NCBI RefSeq assembly: GCF_018623035.1 | Contig: NZ_CP076023.1 | Location: forward strand, 1,426,001 to 1,490,000 | Origin: Cellulomonas dongxiuzhuiae | Lineage (GTDB): Bacteria; Actinomycetota; Actinomycetes; Actinomycetales; Cellulomonadaceae | Length of the DNA stretch: 64,000 nt | Direction: 5' to 3' | Part shown: positions 52,440-63,128 of the stretch, in pieces | Layout of the letters: each line of letters starts with the position of its first letter | Numbering within the stretch: the first letter of the stretch is position 1 | Program-made: the position numbers and the translations under genes | Notes under the pieces: generated by a model | The model's input: the letters and a program-made list of their open reading frames with translations, nothing else | Told to the model about the DNA's origin: nothing | Databases searched by the model: none

Positions 52440-52445
52440 CAGGAT
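52440..52445 (+). promoter_or_regulatory. Candidate -10 of malQ
   Basis: CAGGAT lies 6 nt before the GTG of malQ. The same CAGGAT-N6-start arrangement occurs at rpiB and the Eis-like gene. Confidence 0.4.
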
Positions 52446-52451
52446 CGAGAC

Positions 52452-54578
52452 GTGCCGGACACCACCTCTCACGCGGACCTGCGGCGACTCGCCGTCGCCT
52501 ACGACGTCGTCCCGGGCTACCGGGGTCACGACGGGCACGACCACGAGGCCTCTGACGAGACGCTGGTCCGCGTGCTCGCCGCGCTCGGCGTGGACGCGTC
52601 CTCGCCGGAGCGCATCGCGCTGGCCCTCGCGAACGTCGAGCACATGCCGTGGCGGCGGGTGCTGCCGCCCGTGGTGGTCGTCCGGCAGGGCACGTCCGCC
52701 CACGTGCCGGTGCACGTGACGCACGGCGACCCCGTCGACGTCTGGGTCGAACTCGAACCCGAGGCGGGCGGCGGGCGTCGTGAGCTGACCCAGGTCGACG
52801 TCGTCGTCGAGCCGCGCACGGTCGACGGGCGTCTCGTGGGCCGCGCGACGTTCGAGCTGCCCGACGACCTGCCGCTCGGGTGGCACGAGATCCGCACCGA
52901 CGGGCCCAGCGCGCACGCGCACAGCCCTCTGGTCGTGACCCCGCAGAGGCTCGAGCTGCCCCAGCGGCTGCGTGAGGGCGGCGTGTGGGGGCTCATGGCC
53001 CAGCTGTACTCGGTGCGGTCGCGCACGTCGTGGGGCGTCGGCGACCTCGCGGACCTCGCGGAGCTCGGCTGGCTCGCGGCCCACCGGTGGGGGGCGGACT
53101 TCCTGCTCATCAACCCGCTGCACGCGGCGGAGCCCGTCGAGCCGCTGACGCCGAGCCCGTACCTGCCGACCACGCGGCGCTTCGTCAACCCGCTGTACAT
53201 CCGCGTCGAGGACGTGCGCGAGACGGCGTACCTGTCGGCGGCCGACCGTGCGCTGCTGGAGTGGGCGGCCGAGCCCGTGATCGCGCTCGACGACGACCCC
53301 GGCCCGATCGACCGCGACGCCGCCTGGGCCGCCAAGCGGGCCGCCCTCGAGGTCGTGCACGCCCACCCGAGGTCGGCGGCCCGGCAGGCGGCGTTCGACG
53401 CCTTCGTCGAGGAGGAGGGCGAGGGGCTGCGCGAGTTCGCGTTGTGGTGCGCGCTCGTCGAGCGTCACGGACCCGTCGCGGACTGGCCCGAGGACCTGCG
53501 CGACCCCCTCTCCGACGCCGTCGCGGCGGCGGCGGTCGAGCTCGCCGACCGGGTCGTCTTCTGGTCGTGGCTGCAGTGGGTCGCCGACGAGCAGCTCGAG
53601 CGCGCCCAGCGCGTGGTGCGCGAGGGCGGCATGGCGCTGGGGATCATGCACGACCTGGCCGTCGGGGTGCACCCCGAGGGTGCCGACTCGTGGGCGCTGC
53701 GCGACGTCCTCGCGACGGGTGCGTCGGTGGGCGCGCCGCCCGACATGTACAACCAGCAGGGCCAGGACTGGGCGCAGCCGCCGTGGCACCCCGAGGCTCT
53801 CGCGCGCGCCGCCTACCGCCCGTACCGCGACATGCTGCGCACGGTGCTGCGGCACGCCGGCGCCATCCGGATCGACCACGTCCTCGGCCTGTTCCGGCTG
53901 TGGTGGGTGCCCGCGGGCAACAGCGCCAAGGACGGCGCGTACGTGCGGTACGACCACGACGCGCTCGTCGGGATCCTCGCGCTCGAGGCGCACCGGGCGG
54001 GTGCCGTCGTCATCGGCGAGGACCTCGGCACGGTCGAGCCGTGGGTGAGCGACTACCTGTCGGAGCGCGGCGTGCTCGGCACGTCGGTGCTGTGGTTCGA
54101 GCAGGAGCACGACGGTCGGCCGCGCCCGCCGGAGAGCTACCGCCAGCTGGTGCTCGCCACGGTGACGACGCACGACCTGCCGCCGACCGCCGGGTACCTC
54201 GCGGGCGAGCACGTGACGCTGCGCGACCGTCTCGGGCTGCTGTCCGAGCCCGTCGCCCAGGTGCGCGCGCACGCCGAGGCCGAGCGGGACGCCATGCTCG
54301 ACGCGCTGCGCGAGCGTGGGCTCGTCGGGCACGACCCCTCGGAGCGTGAGGTGGTCGAGGCGCTGCACCGGTGGATCCGGGCGACCCCCGCCGCGCTGCT
54401 GGGCGTGTCCCTGGCCGACGCCGTGGGGGAGCGCCGGGCGCAGAACCAGCCGGGCACCGACCGGGAGTACCCGAACTGGAAGGTGCCCCTCGCCGACGGC
54501 ACCGGACGGCTGGTGCTCCTCGACGACCTGTTCACCAACGCGCGCGCACAGTCGCTCGCCGACGCGATGAACGAGTGA
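52452..54578 (+). CDS. malQ: 4-alpha-glucanotransferase
   Basis: MalQ disproportionates maltodextrins in the cytoplasm. The 708-aa protein has an actinobacterial N-terminal extension of about 150 residues, then the GH77 barrel: GLMAQLYSVRSRTSWGVGDLADLAELGWLAA, INPLHAAEPVEPLTPSPYLPTTRRF, IRIDHVLGLFRLWWVPAG with the nucleophile Asp, VVIGEDLGTVEPWV with the acid/base Glu and TTHDLPPTAGYLAG. The GTG at 52452 is preceded by CAGGAT 6 nt away. It overlaps the downstream NTPase by 4 bp. Confidence 0.95.
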   Translation: MPDTTSHADLRRLAVAYDVVPGYRGHDGHDHEASDETLVRVLAALGVDASSPERIALALANVEHMPWRRVLPPVVVVRQGTSAHVPVHVTHGDPVDVWVELEPEAGGGRRELTQVDVVVEPRTVDGRLVGRATFELPDDLPLGWHEIRTDGPSAHAHSPLVVTPQRLELPQRLREGGVWGLMAQLYSVRSRTSWGVGDLADLAELGWLAAHRWGADFLLINPLHAAEPVEPLTPSPYLPTTRRFVNPLYIRVEDVRETAYLSAADRALLEWAAEPVIALDDDPGPIDRDAAWAAKRAALEVVHAHPRSAARQAAFDAFVEEEGEGLREFALWCALVERHGPVADWPEDLRDPLSDAVAAAAVELADRVVFWSWLQWVADEQLERAQRVVREGGMALGIMHDLAVGVHPEGADSWALRDVLATGASVGAPPDMYNQQGQDWAQPPWHPEALARAAYRPYRDMLRTVLRHAGAIRIDHVLGLFRLWWVPAGNSAKDGAYVRYDHDALVGILALEAHRAGAVVIGEDLGTVEPWVSDYLSERGVLGTSVLWFEQEHDGRPRPPESYRQLVLATVTTHDLPPTAGYLAGEHVTLRDRLGLLSEPVAQVRAHAEAERDAMLDALRERGLVGHDPSEREVVEALHRWIRATPAALLGVSLADAVGERRAQNQPGTDREYPNWKVPLADGTGRLVLLDDLFTNARAQSLADAMNE

Positions 54579-55117
54579 GCCGTCCGCTGCAGCGCGTGCG
54601 GGTGGTCGGGACCTCCGGCGCCGGGAAGACGACGTTCGCACGACGGCTCGCGCGCGCCCTGGGCGCGCCGCACATCGAGCTCGACGAGGTGTTCTGGGGG
54701 CCCGGCTGGGTCAAGCGCGACGCCGAGGAGGCGCGGACCGACCTGCGGGCGCGCACGGCAGGCCCGCGCTGGGTCGTCGACGGCAACTGGGACTCCCGGC
54801 TCGACGGCGCGCTGGACGGCGCCGACGCCGTCGTCTGGCTCGACCACCCGCGGCGCACGGTGATGTCGCGGGTCGTGCGTCGCACCCTCTGGCGCGGGAT
54901 CACGCGCCGCGAGCTGTGGCACGGCAACCGCGAGTCGCTCGCGAACCTGCGGCACACCGACCCGCACCGCAACATCGTGCTCTGGGCGTGGCACCACCAC
55001 GCCGGGGTCGCCGACAGGTACGCCGCCCGCGCCCAGGCCCCGGGCTCGGACGTCGTCCGGCTGCGGGGCCCGCGCGCGGCCGAGCGATGGCTGCGCGCGG
55101 TGGAACGCGGTCGCTGA
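54575..55117 (+). CDS. P-loop NTPase, adenylate kinase/topology-modulation-like
   Basis: The 180-aa protein has a Walker A VVGTSGAGKTTFARRLA (about residues 11-27), then IELDEVFWGPGWVKRD, WVVDGNW and VVWLDHPRRTVMSRVVRRTLWR, the pattern of FlaR/adenylate kinase-like small kinases that act on nucleotides or small molecules. The GTG at 54575 overlaps the malQ stop (GTGA). A very strong hairpin follows. Its substrate is unknown. Confidence 0.85.
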   Translation: MSRPLQRVRVVGTSGAGKTTFARRLARALGAPHIELDEVFWGPGWVKRDAEEARTDLRARTAGPRWVVDGNWDSRLDGALDGADAVVWLDHPRRTVMSRVVRRTLWRGITRRELWHGNRESLANLRHTDPHRNIVLWAWHHHAGVADRYAARAQAPGSDVVRLRGPRAAERWLRAVERGR

Positions 55118-55158
55118 CCCGGTCACGGCGGATCGGGACGGCGGGACCTCACACCACG

Positions 55159-55202
55159 GACGACGACGGCCGGGCACCCTGCGGTGCCCGGCCGTCGTCG
55201 TC
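55159..55202. terminator. Bidirectional terminator
   Basis: A perfect 20-bp stem (55159-55178 with 55183-55202) and a 4-nt loop lie between the convergent NTPase and pepN genes. Confidence 0.95.
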
Positions 55203-55207
55203 GTGCG

Positions 55208-57814
<2,607 letters not shown>

Positions 57815-58049
57815 GGATGCTCTCCGATCGTTCTGCGGCGGTGGCCACGGTGGGCTGCAGCGGCGACCGGGCGGTCGGCGACGACCGGGGGTCGGGGTCG
57901 GCCGGGGCGGGACGCCGCCGTGTCGCACGTGCGCGACCGCACGATCATGCCACGGTGCCCCCCGTCGGCAGCGGAGACCTGCAGGGATGTGCACCGCCTG
58001 GCCGGAAGGGGCACACTCTGGCTGACCCTGCGACTGAGAGGAGGCCGGC

Positions 58050-58670
58050 GTGCCCGTCGTCGACTTCTGGTTCGACCCCGCCTGCCCGTGGGCGTGGATG
58101 ACGTCCCGCTGGATGGACGAGGCCGCGCGTGTCCGTGACGTCGAGGTCCGGTGGCACGTCATGAGCCTGTCCGTCCTCAACGAGGGCCGCGACCTGCCGG
58201 ACGGCTACCGCGAGCTGATGGACGCGTCGTGGGGTCCCGTGCGCGTCCTGGTCGCCGCCGCGCGCGACCACGGCGACGAGGTCCTCAAGCCGCTGTACGA
58301 CGCGATGGGCACGCGGCGGCACCCCGGTGGTCGGACCGACACCGACGCGATCGTCGCGGAGTCCCTCGCCGAGGTCGGGCTGCCCGCCTCGCTCGCGGAC
58401 GTCGCTGCCACCGAGGACGTCGACGACCTGCTGCGCGCGTCGCACGCCCGGGCGATGGAGCTCGTGGGCGACGAGGTCGGCACGCCGGTCGTCGCCATCG
58501 ACGGTGTCGGCTTCTTCGGTCCGGTGATCACACCGGCGCCGCACGGCGAGGCGGCCGGGCGCCTGTTCGACGGGTTGGCGTTGGTCACGAGCGTGCCCGG
58601 CTTCTACGAGCTCAAGCGCACGCGCACGCAGGGCCCGGTGTTCGACGCGCCGGCGTCCGTCCAGGCGTGA
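58050..58670 (+). CDS. Mycothiol-dependent oxidoreductase of the Rv2466c/DsbA family
   Basis: The 206-aa thioredoxin-fold protein closely resembles the mycobacterial mycothiol-dependent nitroreductase: DFWFDPACPWAWMTSRW near the N-terminus, RWHVMSLSVLNEGRDLP, GPVRVLVAAARDHG, GTPVVAIDGVGFFGPV and FYELKRTRTQGP. The active site reads C-P-W-A and not C-P-W-C, so only the first cysteine remains and a monothiol mechanism is expected. It has no signal peptide. The GTG at 58050 has AGAGGAGG upstream, and the stop overlaps the next gene by 4 bp. Confidence 0.92.
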   Translation: MPVVDFWFDPACPWAWMTSRWMDEAARVRDVEVRWHVMSLSVLNEGRDLPDGYRELMDASWGPVRVLVAAARDHGDEVLKPLYDAMGTRRHPGGRTDTDAIVAESLAEVGLPASLADVAATEDVDDLLRASHARAMELVGDEVGTPVVAIDGVGFFGPVITPAPHGEAAGRLFDGLALVTSVPGFYELKRTRTQGPVFDAPASVQA

Positions 58671-59209
58671 GCGTCCCGGGGCCCCTGCGCGGCCTGAGCC
58701 GCGGCCTGCAGGTGTTCGTGCTCGTCGACGTGCTGCTCGTGCTCGTGCTGGTCGTCGTGCTCGCTGCCACGCTGCCCGGCCGCGGCGGGCCGGACCCGCA
58801 GGCCGGGGCGGCGAGCACCTCGACGCCCGTCGCGACGTCCGACCCGGGCGACGGTGCGGCCGCGCCGGACGAACCCGTCGCGTTCACGCTGCCCAGCGGC
58901 AACATCGCGTGCGAGATGAGCGTCGAGGGCGTGCTCTGCACGATCCGCAGCTTCACGTACGCCGCACCGCAGGTCACCGGGTGCGAGGCGGCGGCGGGTC
59001 ACGTCGTCCGGTTCGACGCCGAGGGCTTCGGGTTCCGGTGCGAGGACGACGGCGTACCGACGGTCGCGAGCGGCAGCGAGCTGAGCTACGGCGCGCGCGA
59101 GAGCGTCGGGGACTACACCTGCGCGTCCGGCACCGACGGCGTGACGTGCACCGACGCCACGGGCGTCGGGTTCCGGCTCGCCCGCGGCCAGTGGGTGGCG
59201 CTGCCCTGA
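58667..59209 (+). CDS. Membrane-anchored extracytoplasmic protein, unknown function
   Basis: The 180-aa protein has one N-terminal helix (VFVLVDVLLVLVLVVVLAAT, about residues 16-35), an A/S/T/P-rich linker and an outer domain starting FTLPSGNIACEMSVEGVLC, with six cysteines (about 84, 94, 107, 127, 145, 153) that probably form disulfides. The pattern recalls small DUF6636-like secreted domains, which I cannot verify. It is coupled to the mycothiol oxidoreductase by a GTGA overlap. Confidence 0.78.
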   Translation: MSVPGPLRGLSRGLQVFVLVDVLLVLVLVVVLAATLPGRGGPDPQAGAASTSTPVATSDPGDGAAAPDEPVAFTLPSGNIACEMSVEGVLCTIRSFTYAAPQVTGCEAAAGHVVRFDAEGFGFRCEDDGVPTVASGSELSYGARESVGDYTCASGTDGVTCTDATGVGFRLARGQWVALP

Positions 59210-59214
59210 CCGAC

Positions 59215-59247
59215 GCGCGTGCGGCCCCGCACGGGGACCGCACGCGC
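59215..59247. terminator. Hairpin between convergent genes
   Basis: GCGCGTGCGG (59215-59224) pairs with 59238-59247, with an inner CCCC/GGGG stem. It separates the secreted-protein gene from the M13 peptidase gene. Confidence 0.85.
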
Positions 59248-59252
59248 GCGGG

Positions 59253-61247
59253 TCACCAGATGCGGACCCGGCTGTCCGGGTCGAGCCACAGGGCGTCGTC
59301 CGGGCTCACGTCGAACGCCGTGTAGAACTCGTCGATGTTGCGCACGACCCCGTTGCAGCGGAACTCGTCCGGTGCGTGCGGGTCCACCGCGAGCCGCCGG
59401 ACGACCTCCTCGTCGCGGCCCTTCGTGCGCCACGAGTGCGCCCAGCCGATGAACAGCCGCTGCAGCCCGGTGTGGCCGTCCAGCACGGGCGCCTCGGCCA
59501 GCGGCCGGCCGAGCGCGATCTCGTAGGCGCGGACGGCGATCGCCAGGCCACCGAGGTCGCCGATGTTCTCCCCGATCGTCAGCTCGCCGTTGACGTGGTG
59601 GCTGCCGCCGAGCTGGCGCGGGGAGTACTGCGCGTACTGGTCGACGAGCGACTTGGTGCGACGCTCGAACTCCGCGCGGTCCTCCGCCGTCCACCAGTCG
59701 ACCAGCCGGCCGTCACCGTCGTACTTCGACCCCTGGTCGTCGAACCCGTGGCCGATCTCGTGGCCGATGACGGCGCCGATCCCGCCGTAGTTGACCGCGT
59801 CGTCCGCCTCGGCGTCGAAGAACGGCGGCTGCAGGATCGCGGCCGGGAAGACGATCTCGTTCATGCCGGGGTTGTAGTACGCGTTCACGGTCTGCGGGGT
59901 CATGAACCACTCGTCCCGGTCGATCGGGCGGCCGATCTTGTGCAGCTCGCGGTCGAGCTCGAAGGCGTGCGAGCGGCGCACGTTGCCCAGCAGGTCGTCG
60001 GCGCGCACGTCGAGCGCCGTGTAGTCGCGCCAGCGGACCGGGTAGCCGATCTTGGGCGTGAACTTGTCGAGCTTCTCCAGCGCGCGGCGGCGCGTGTCCT
60101 CACCCATCCACTCGAGCCCGGTGATCGACTCGCGGTACGCCTCGACCAGGTGGGCGACGAGCGTGTCCATGCGCTCCTTGTGCGACGGCGGGAAGTGCCG
60201 CTCGACGTACACCTTGCCGACGGCCTCGCCCAGCGCGCCCTGCACGAGGGACACGCCGCGCTTCCAGCGCTCGCGGACCTCCGGCGCGCCGGACAGCGTG
60301 CGCCCGTAGAAGTCGAAGTTCGCCTCGACGAGCTCGTCGGTCAGGTACGGCGCGCGCGACGACACGGCGTGGTACGTCGCCCACGCCTGCCAGTCCGCGA
60401 GCGGGACCTCGGTCCACAGCTGCGCGAAGCCCTCCGCGAAGGACGGCTCGCGCACCACGAGCCGGTCGAGCGACCCGGCGGGGGCGCCGAGCGCCTCCGC
60501 CCAGGCCCGCCAGTCGAACCCGGGCGCGCGCTCGGTCAGCTCGGCCAGCGTCAGCGCGTTGTAGGTGAGCTCGGCGTCGCGGTCCTTCACGACGTCCCAG
60601 TGGTGGGCCGCGAGCCGGGTCTCGAGCGCCACGACGCGCGCCGCGAGGTCGTCCGGGTCACCTGCCGCGACGACCGCCGACGCGGGTGCCGCCAGCCGCA
60701 GCATGCGCGCGACGTGCGGCAGGTACTTCTCGCGCACCGCGGCGTGCTGCTCCTCGCGGTAGTACGCCTCGTCGGGGAGCCCCAGGCCCCCCTGCACGAG
60801 GTGCACGACGTAGCTGTCGGGGTCCTTGGCGTCGTTGTCGACGTACAGGTCGACGGCGGACACGGCACCCGTGCGCTGCAGGGCGCCCAGCGCCGTGGTC
60901 AGCTCGGCGCGCGTCGTCGCGGCGTCCACCAGGGCCAGGTCCTCGCGCAGCGGCTCGACACCGGCCGCGGCGACCGCGGCGGTGTCCATGAAGCTCGCGT
61001 ACAGGGCGCCGATCTTGGCCTCGACGCCCTGGGCGCCGCCCTCGCCGGCCGCGGCCGCGGCGTCGGTGATGATGTCGAGCACCTGGCGCTCGGCCTCGTC
61101 GTACAGCGCACGGAACGGGCCGTCCATCGCGCGGTCCGCCGGGATCACGTAGGAGGCCGCCCACCTGCCGTTGACGTGGGCGTCGAGGTCGTCCTGGGGT
61201 CGGACGGCCGGGTCGAGGTCGTCGAGGGGGAGTCCGCTGCGCGTCAT
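59253..61247 (-). CDS. pepO: M13 family metallopeptidase (neprilysin/PepO-like)
   Basis: The 664-aa protein begins DDLDAHVNGRWAASYVIPADRAMDGPF and has all M13 landmarks: VNAYYNPGMNEIVFPAAILQPPFF, VIGHEIGHGFDDQGSKYDGDG with the HExxH zinc site (about residue 512), and GENIGDLGGLAIAVRAY with the third ligand. There is no signal peptide, so this is a cytoplasmic oligopeptidase of the kind common in actinobacteria. ATG 61247 follows TAGGCT by 7 nt. Confidence 0.95.
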   Translation of the reverse strand: MTRSGLPLDDLDPAVRPQDDLDAHVNGRWAASYVIPADRAMDGPFRALYDEAERQVLDIITDAAAAAGEGGAQGVEAKIGALYASFMDTAAVAAAGVEPLREDLALVDAATTRAELTTALGALQRTGAVSAVDLYVDNDAKDPDSYVVHLVQGGLGLPDEAYYREEQHAAVREKYLPHVARMLRLAAPASAVVAAGDPDDLAARVVALETRLAAHHWDVVKDRDAELTYNALTLAELTERAPGFDWRAWAEALGAPAGSLDRLVVREPSFAEGFAQLWTEVPLADWQAWATYHAVSSRAPYLTDELVEANFDFYGRTLSGAPEVRERWKRGVSLVQGALGEAVGKVYVERHFPPSHKERMDTLVAHLVEAYRESITGLEWMGEDTRRRALEKLDKFTPKIGYPVRWRDYTALDVRADDLLGNVRRSHAFELDRELHKIGRPIDRDEWFMTPQTVNAYYNPGMNEIVFPAAILQPPFFDAEADDAVNYGGIGAVIGHEIGHGFDDQGSKYDGDGRLVDWWTAEDRAEFERRTKSLVDQYAQYSPRQLGGSHHVNGELTIGENIGDLGGLAIAVRAYEIALGRPLAEAPVLDGHTGLQRLFIGWAHSWRTKGRDEEVVRRLAVDPHAPDEFRCNGVVRNIDEFYTAFDVSPDDALWLDPDSRVRIW

Positions 61248-61254
61248 GGGCGAC

Positions 61255-61260
61255 AGCCTA
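61255..61260 (-). promoter_or_regulatory. Candidate -10 of the M13 peptidase gene (leaderless)
   Basis: On the minus strand TAGGCT is followed by 7 nt and the ATG at 61247. Confidence 0.55.
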
Positions 61261-61297
61261 CGAAGAGACGGTGACATCCGACGCCGCCGCGCTGCGG

Positions 61298-61303
61298 CAG
61301 GAT
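61298..61303 (+). promoter_or_regulatory. Candidate -10 of rpiB
   Basis: CAGGAT lies 6 nt before the rpiB ATG, as at malQ and the Eis-like gene. Confidence 0.4.
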
Positions 61304-61309
61304 GGGCAC

Positions 61310-61762
61310 ATGCGCATCCACGTCGCCGCCGACCATGCCGGTTACGAGCTGAAGGTCGCGCTCGTCGAGCACCTGCGGGCCGCCGACCACGAGGTCGTCG
61401 ACCACGGGGCCTTCGAGTACGACGACCAGGACGACTACCCGTCGTTCTGCTTCGCCGCGGGGGAGGCCGTCGTCGCCGACCCCGGTTCGCTGGGCGTCGT
61501 GATCGGCGGGTCCGGCAACGGCGAGCAGATCGCCGCGAACAAGGTGACCGGGGTGCGCGCGGCGCTGGCGTGGAACCTCGACACCGCCCGCCTGGGCCGT
61601 CAGCACAACGACGCCAACGTCGTCGCGATCGGTGCGCGGCAGCACTCGGTGGACGAGGCGCTCGAGCTGGTCGACGCGTTCGTCGCCGAGCCCTTCAGCG
61701 GCAACCCGCGTCACGCCCGCCGCATCGAGCAGCTCGCGGCCTACGAGGCCGCGCGCGCCTGA
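61310..61762 (+). CDS. rpiB: Ribose-5-phosphate isomerase B
   Basis: The 150-aa enzyme interconverts ribose 5-phosphate and ribulose 5-phosphate. It starts MRIHVAADHAGYELKVAL and has GVVIGGSGNGEQIAANKVTGVRAALAW, where Glu follows the anion hole as in the mycobacterial subtype that lacks the catalytic Cys of E. coli RpiB. RQHNDANVVAIGARQHSV is also conserved. ATG 61310 is preceded by CAGGAT. It is divergent from the M13 peptidase gene. Confidence 0.94.
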   Translation: MRIHVAADHAGYELKVALVEHLRAADHEVVDHGAFEYDDQDDYPSFCFAAGEAVVADPGSLGVVIGGSGNGEQIAANKVTGVRAALAWNLDTARLGRQHNDANVVAIGARQHSVDEALELVDAFVAEPFSGNPRHARRIEQLAAYEAARA

Positions 61763-61797
61763 GCGCCGGCCCGGACGCGCGGCCCTGCGGACGTGCC

Positions 61798-63045
61798 TCA
61801 GAACATGAAGGGGCACACGGGCGCGAGCGACGAGGCGAAGGCGGTCGTCAGCCGGTCGAGCGCCGCACGGTCGCCGCGCGCGAGACCCGCGCTGCCCATC
61901 GCGGCCGCCGACCGGCCGCCCAGGTAGAGCGCCCCGAGCTCGCGCACGTCGAGCGCCACGTCGGCGTCCACGTCGGTACGGCTCAGGTCGGCCGCGCCGT
62001 CGGCGTCGACGACGAGCCGCCAGCGCCCGGCGTTCGCGGGCAGCAGCACGTCGGTGACCTCGAGCACGACGTCCGCGGGGCCCGCGTACCGGCGCGCGGC
62101 CAGGGCCGTCGGCACGTCCAGGAGCCGCACCCACAGGTTGTCGGTGAGGCGCCGCCGCGTCGGGCGGGGGTCCACCAGGAGGTGGAGCAGGGGGTCGTCC
62201 ACCGCCAGCGGGGGCGTCTCGACCGTGGTGGTCAGGTCGAGGTCGAGCAGGAACGACCACAGGCGGTGGGTCGACGCCGGGTCCAGCGCCGACGCCTCGC
62301 GGACCTTGACGACCGCGTCCGCACCGTCCTCGCCCCACGACGCCTTGCGGGCGAACAGCGCCACGCCGCGCACGTCCTGCCCGTCGAGCACCGTCGCGAG
62401 CAGCAGCGGCTCGCACCCCGCGCGTCGGCCGGGCGGGTCGCCGACGGTGTAGGCGCGCAGCGCGGGTGTCGCGCGCGGCACCCAGCCGGGGCGGCCGGCA
62501 CCGGCACGGACGTACAGGTCCTCGACGAGCTCGGCGTGGCGTCCGGGGTCGACGCGCTCGAGGCGCACCGTCAGGCGCTCCGAGCCGGCCACGGGCCGCA
62601 GCGCCGCGCCGCGCGGCACCGTCAGCCGCACCTGGTCGGCGGCGCTGCCGTACCCGAAGCGGCCGTAGATCGGCGCCTCCGCCGCGAAGAGCGCCGACAC
62701 CGGCTCGCCGCGCTCGAGCGACCGCTCGAGGTGCGTCGTGATCATCGCGCGCAGCAGGCCACGGCGGCGCTCGTCGGGACGGACACCGACCCACGTGAGC
62801 CCGGCGCACGCGACCTGCCCACCGGGCACCGGCATCACGAGGTCGTAGGACCCGTGCACGGCCGCGTACGTGCCGTCCGGCGACTCGACGGCCATGAGCC
62901 GGTCGTGCGGGACGGGGAACGGCAGGAGCTGGTCCGCCTCGGGGTCGGGTGCGACCGCGAACGCGAGCTGGTCGACGGTGCGGAGCTCCTCGATGCGCTC
63001 GGGCGGGACGACGACGGTGCGGTAGCCGGTCGGCAGCGTGCTCAT
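61798..63045 (-). CDS. Eis-like GNAT N-acetyltransferase
   Basis: The 415-aa protein has the three-part Eis fold: two tandem GNAT domains and a sterol-carrier-like C-terminal domain. Signs are CAGLTWVGVRPDERRRGLLRAMI (acetyl-CoA loop, about residues 80-100), SALFAAEAPIYGRFGYGSAA, and a C-terminus ending APVCPFMF, where the free carboxylate is the catalytic base in Eis. Mycobacterial Eis acetylates aminoglycosides and lysines; the substrate here is unknown. ATG 63045 follows CAGGAT by 6 nt. Confidence 0.92.
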   Translation of the reverse strand: MSTLPTGYRTVVVPPERIEELRTVDQLAFAVAPDPEADQLLPFPVPHDRLMAVESPDGTYAAVHGSYDLVMPVPGGQVACAGLTWVGVRPDERRRGLLRAMITTHLERSLERGEPVSALFAAEAPIYGRFGYGSAADQVRLTVPRGAALRPVAGSERLTVRLERVDPGRHAELVEDLYVRAGAGRPGWVPRATPALRAYTVGDPPGRRAGCEPLLLATVLDGQDVRGVALFARKASWGEDGADAVVKVREASALDPASTHRLWSFLLDLDLTTTVETPPLAVDDPLLHLLVDPRPTRRRLTDNLWVRLLDVPTALAARRYAGPADVVLEVTDVLLPANAGRWRLVVDADGAADLSRTDVDADVALDVRELGALYLGGRSAAAMGSAGLARGDRAALDRLTTAFASSLAPVCPFMF

Positions 63046-63051
63046 GCCGCC

Positions 63052-63057
63052 ATCCTG
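63052..63057 (-). promoter_or_regulatory. Candidate -10 of the Eis-like gene
   Basis: On the minus strand CAGGAT lies 6 nt before the ATG at 63045. Confidence 0.4.
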
Positions 63058-63116
63058 GGCCATGCACGTGCCGGGACGCACGGCCATTGCTGCGGCTCGT
63101 CCCGGCCCGCGCCGCC

Positions 63117-63122
63117 TAGGCT
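63117..63122 (+). promoter_or_regulatory. Candidate -10 of the SpoIIE-type phosphatase gene (leaderless)
   Basis: TAGGCT is followed by 6 nt and the GTG at 63129. Confidence 0.55.
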
Positions 63123-63128
63123 CGGGCC

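Noticed and set aside
51252..54578. A plus-strand frame extending malQ far upstream to 51252
   Set aside because: The upstream part is antisense to the metallopeptidase gene. The GTG at 52452 has a promoter-like hexamer and matches the usual malQ N-terminus.
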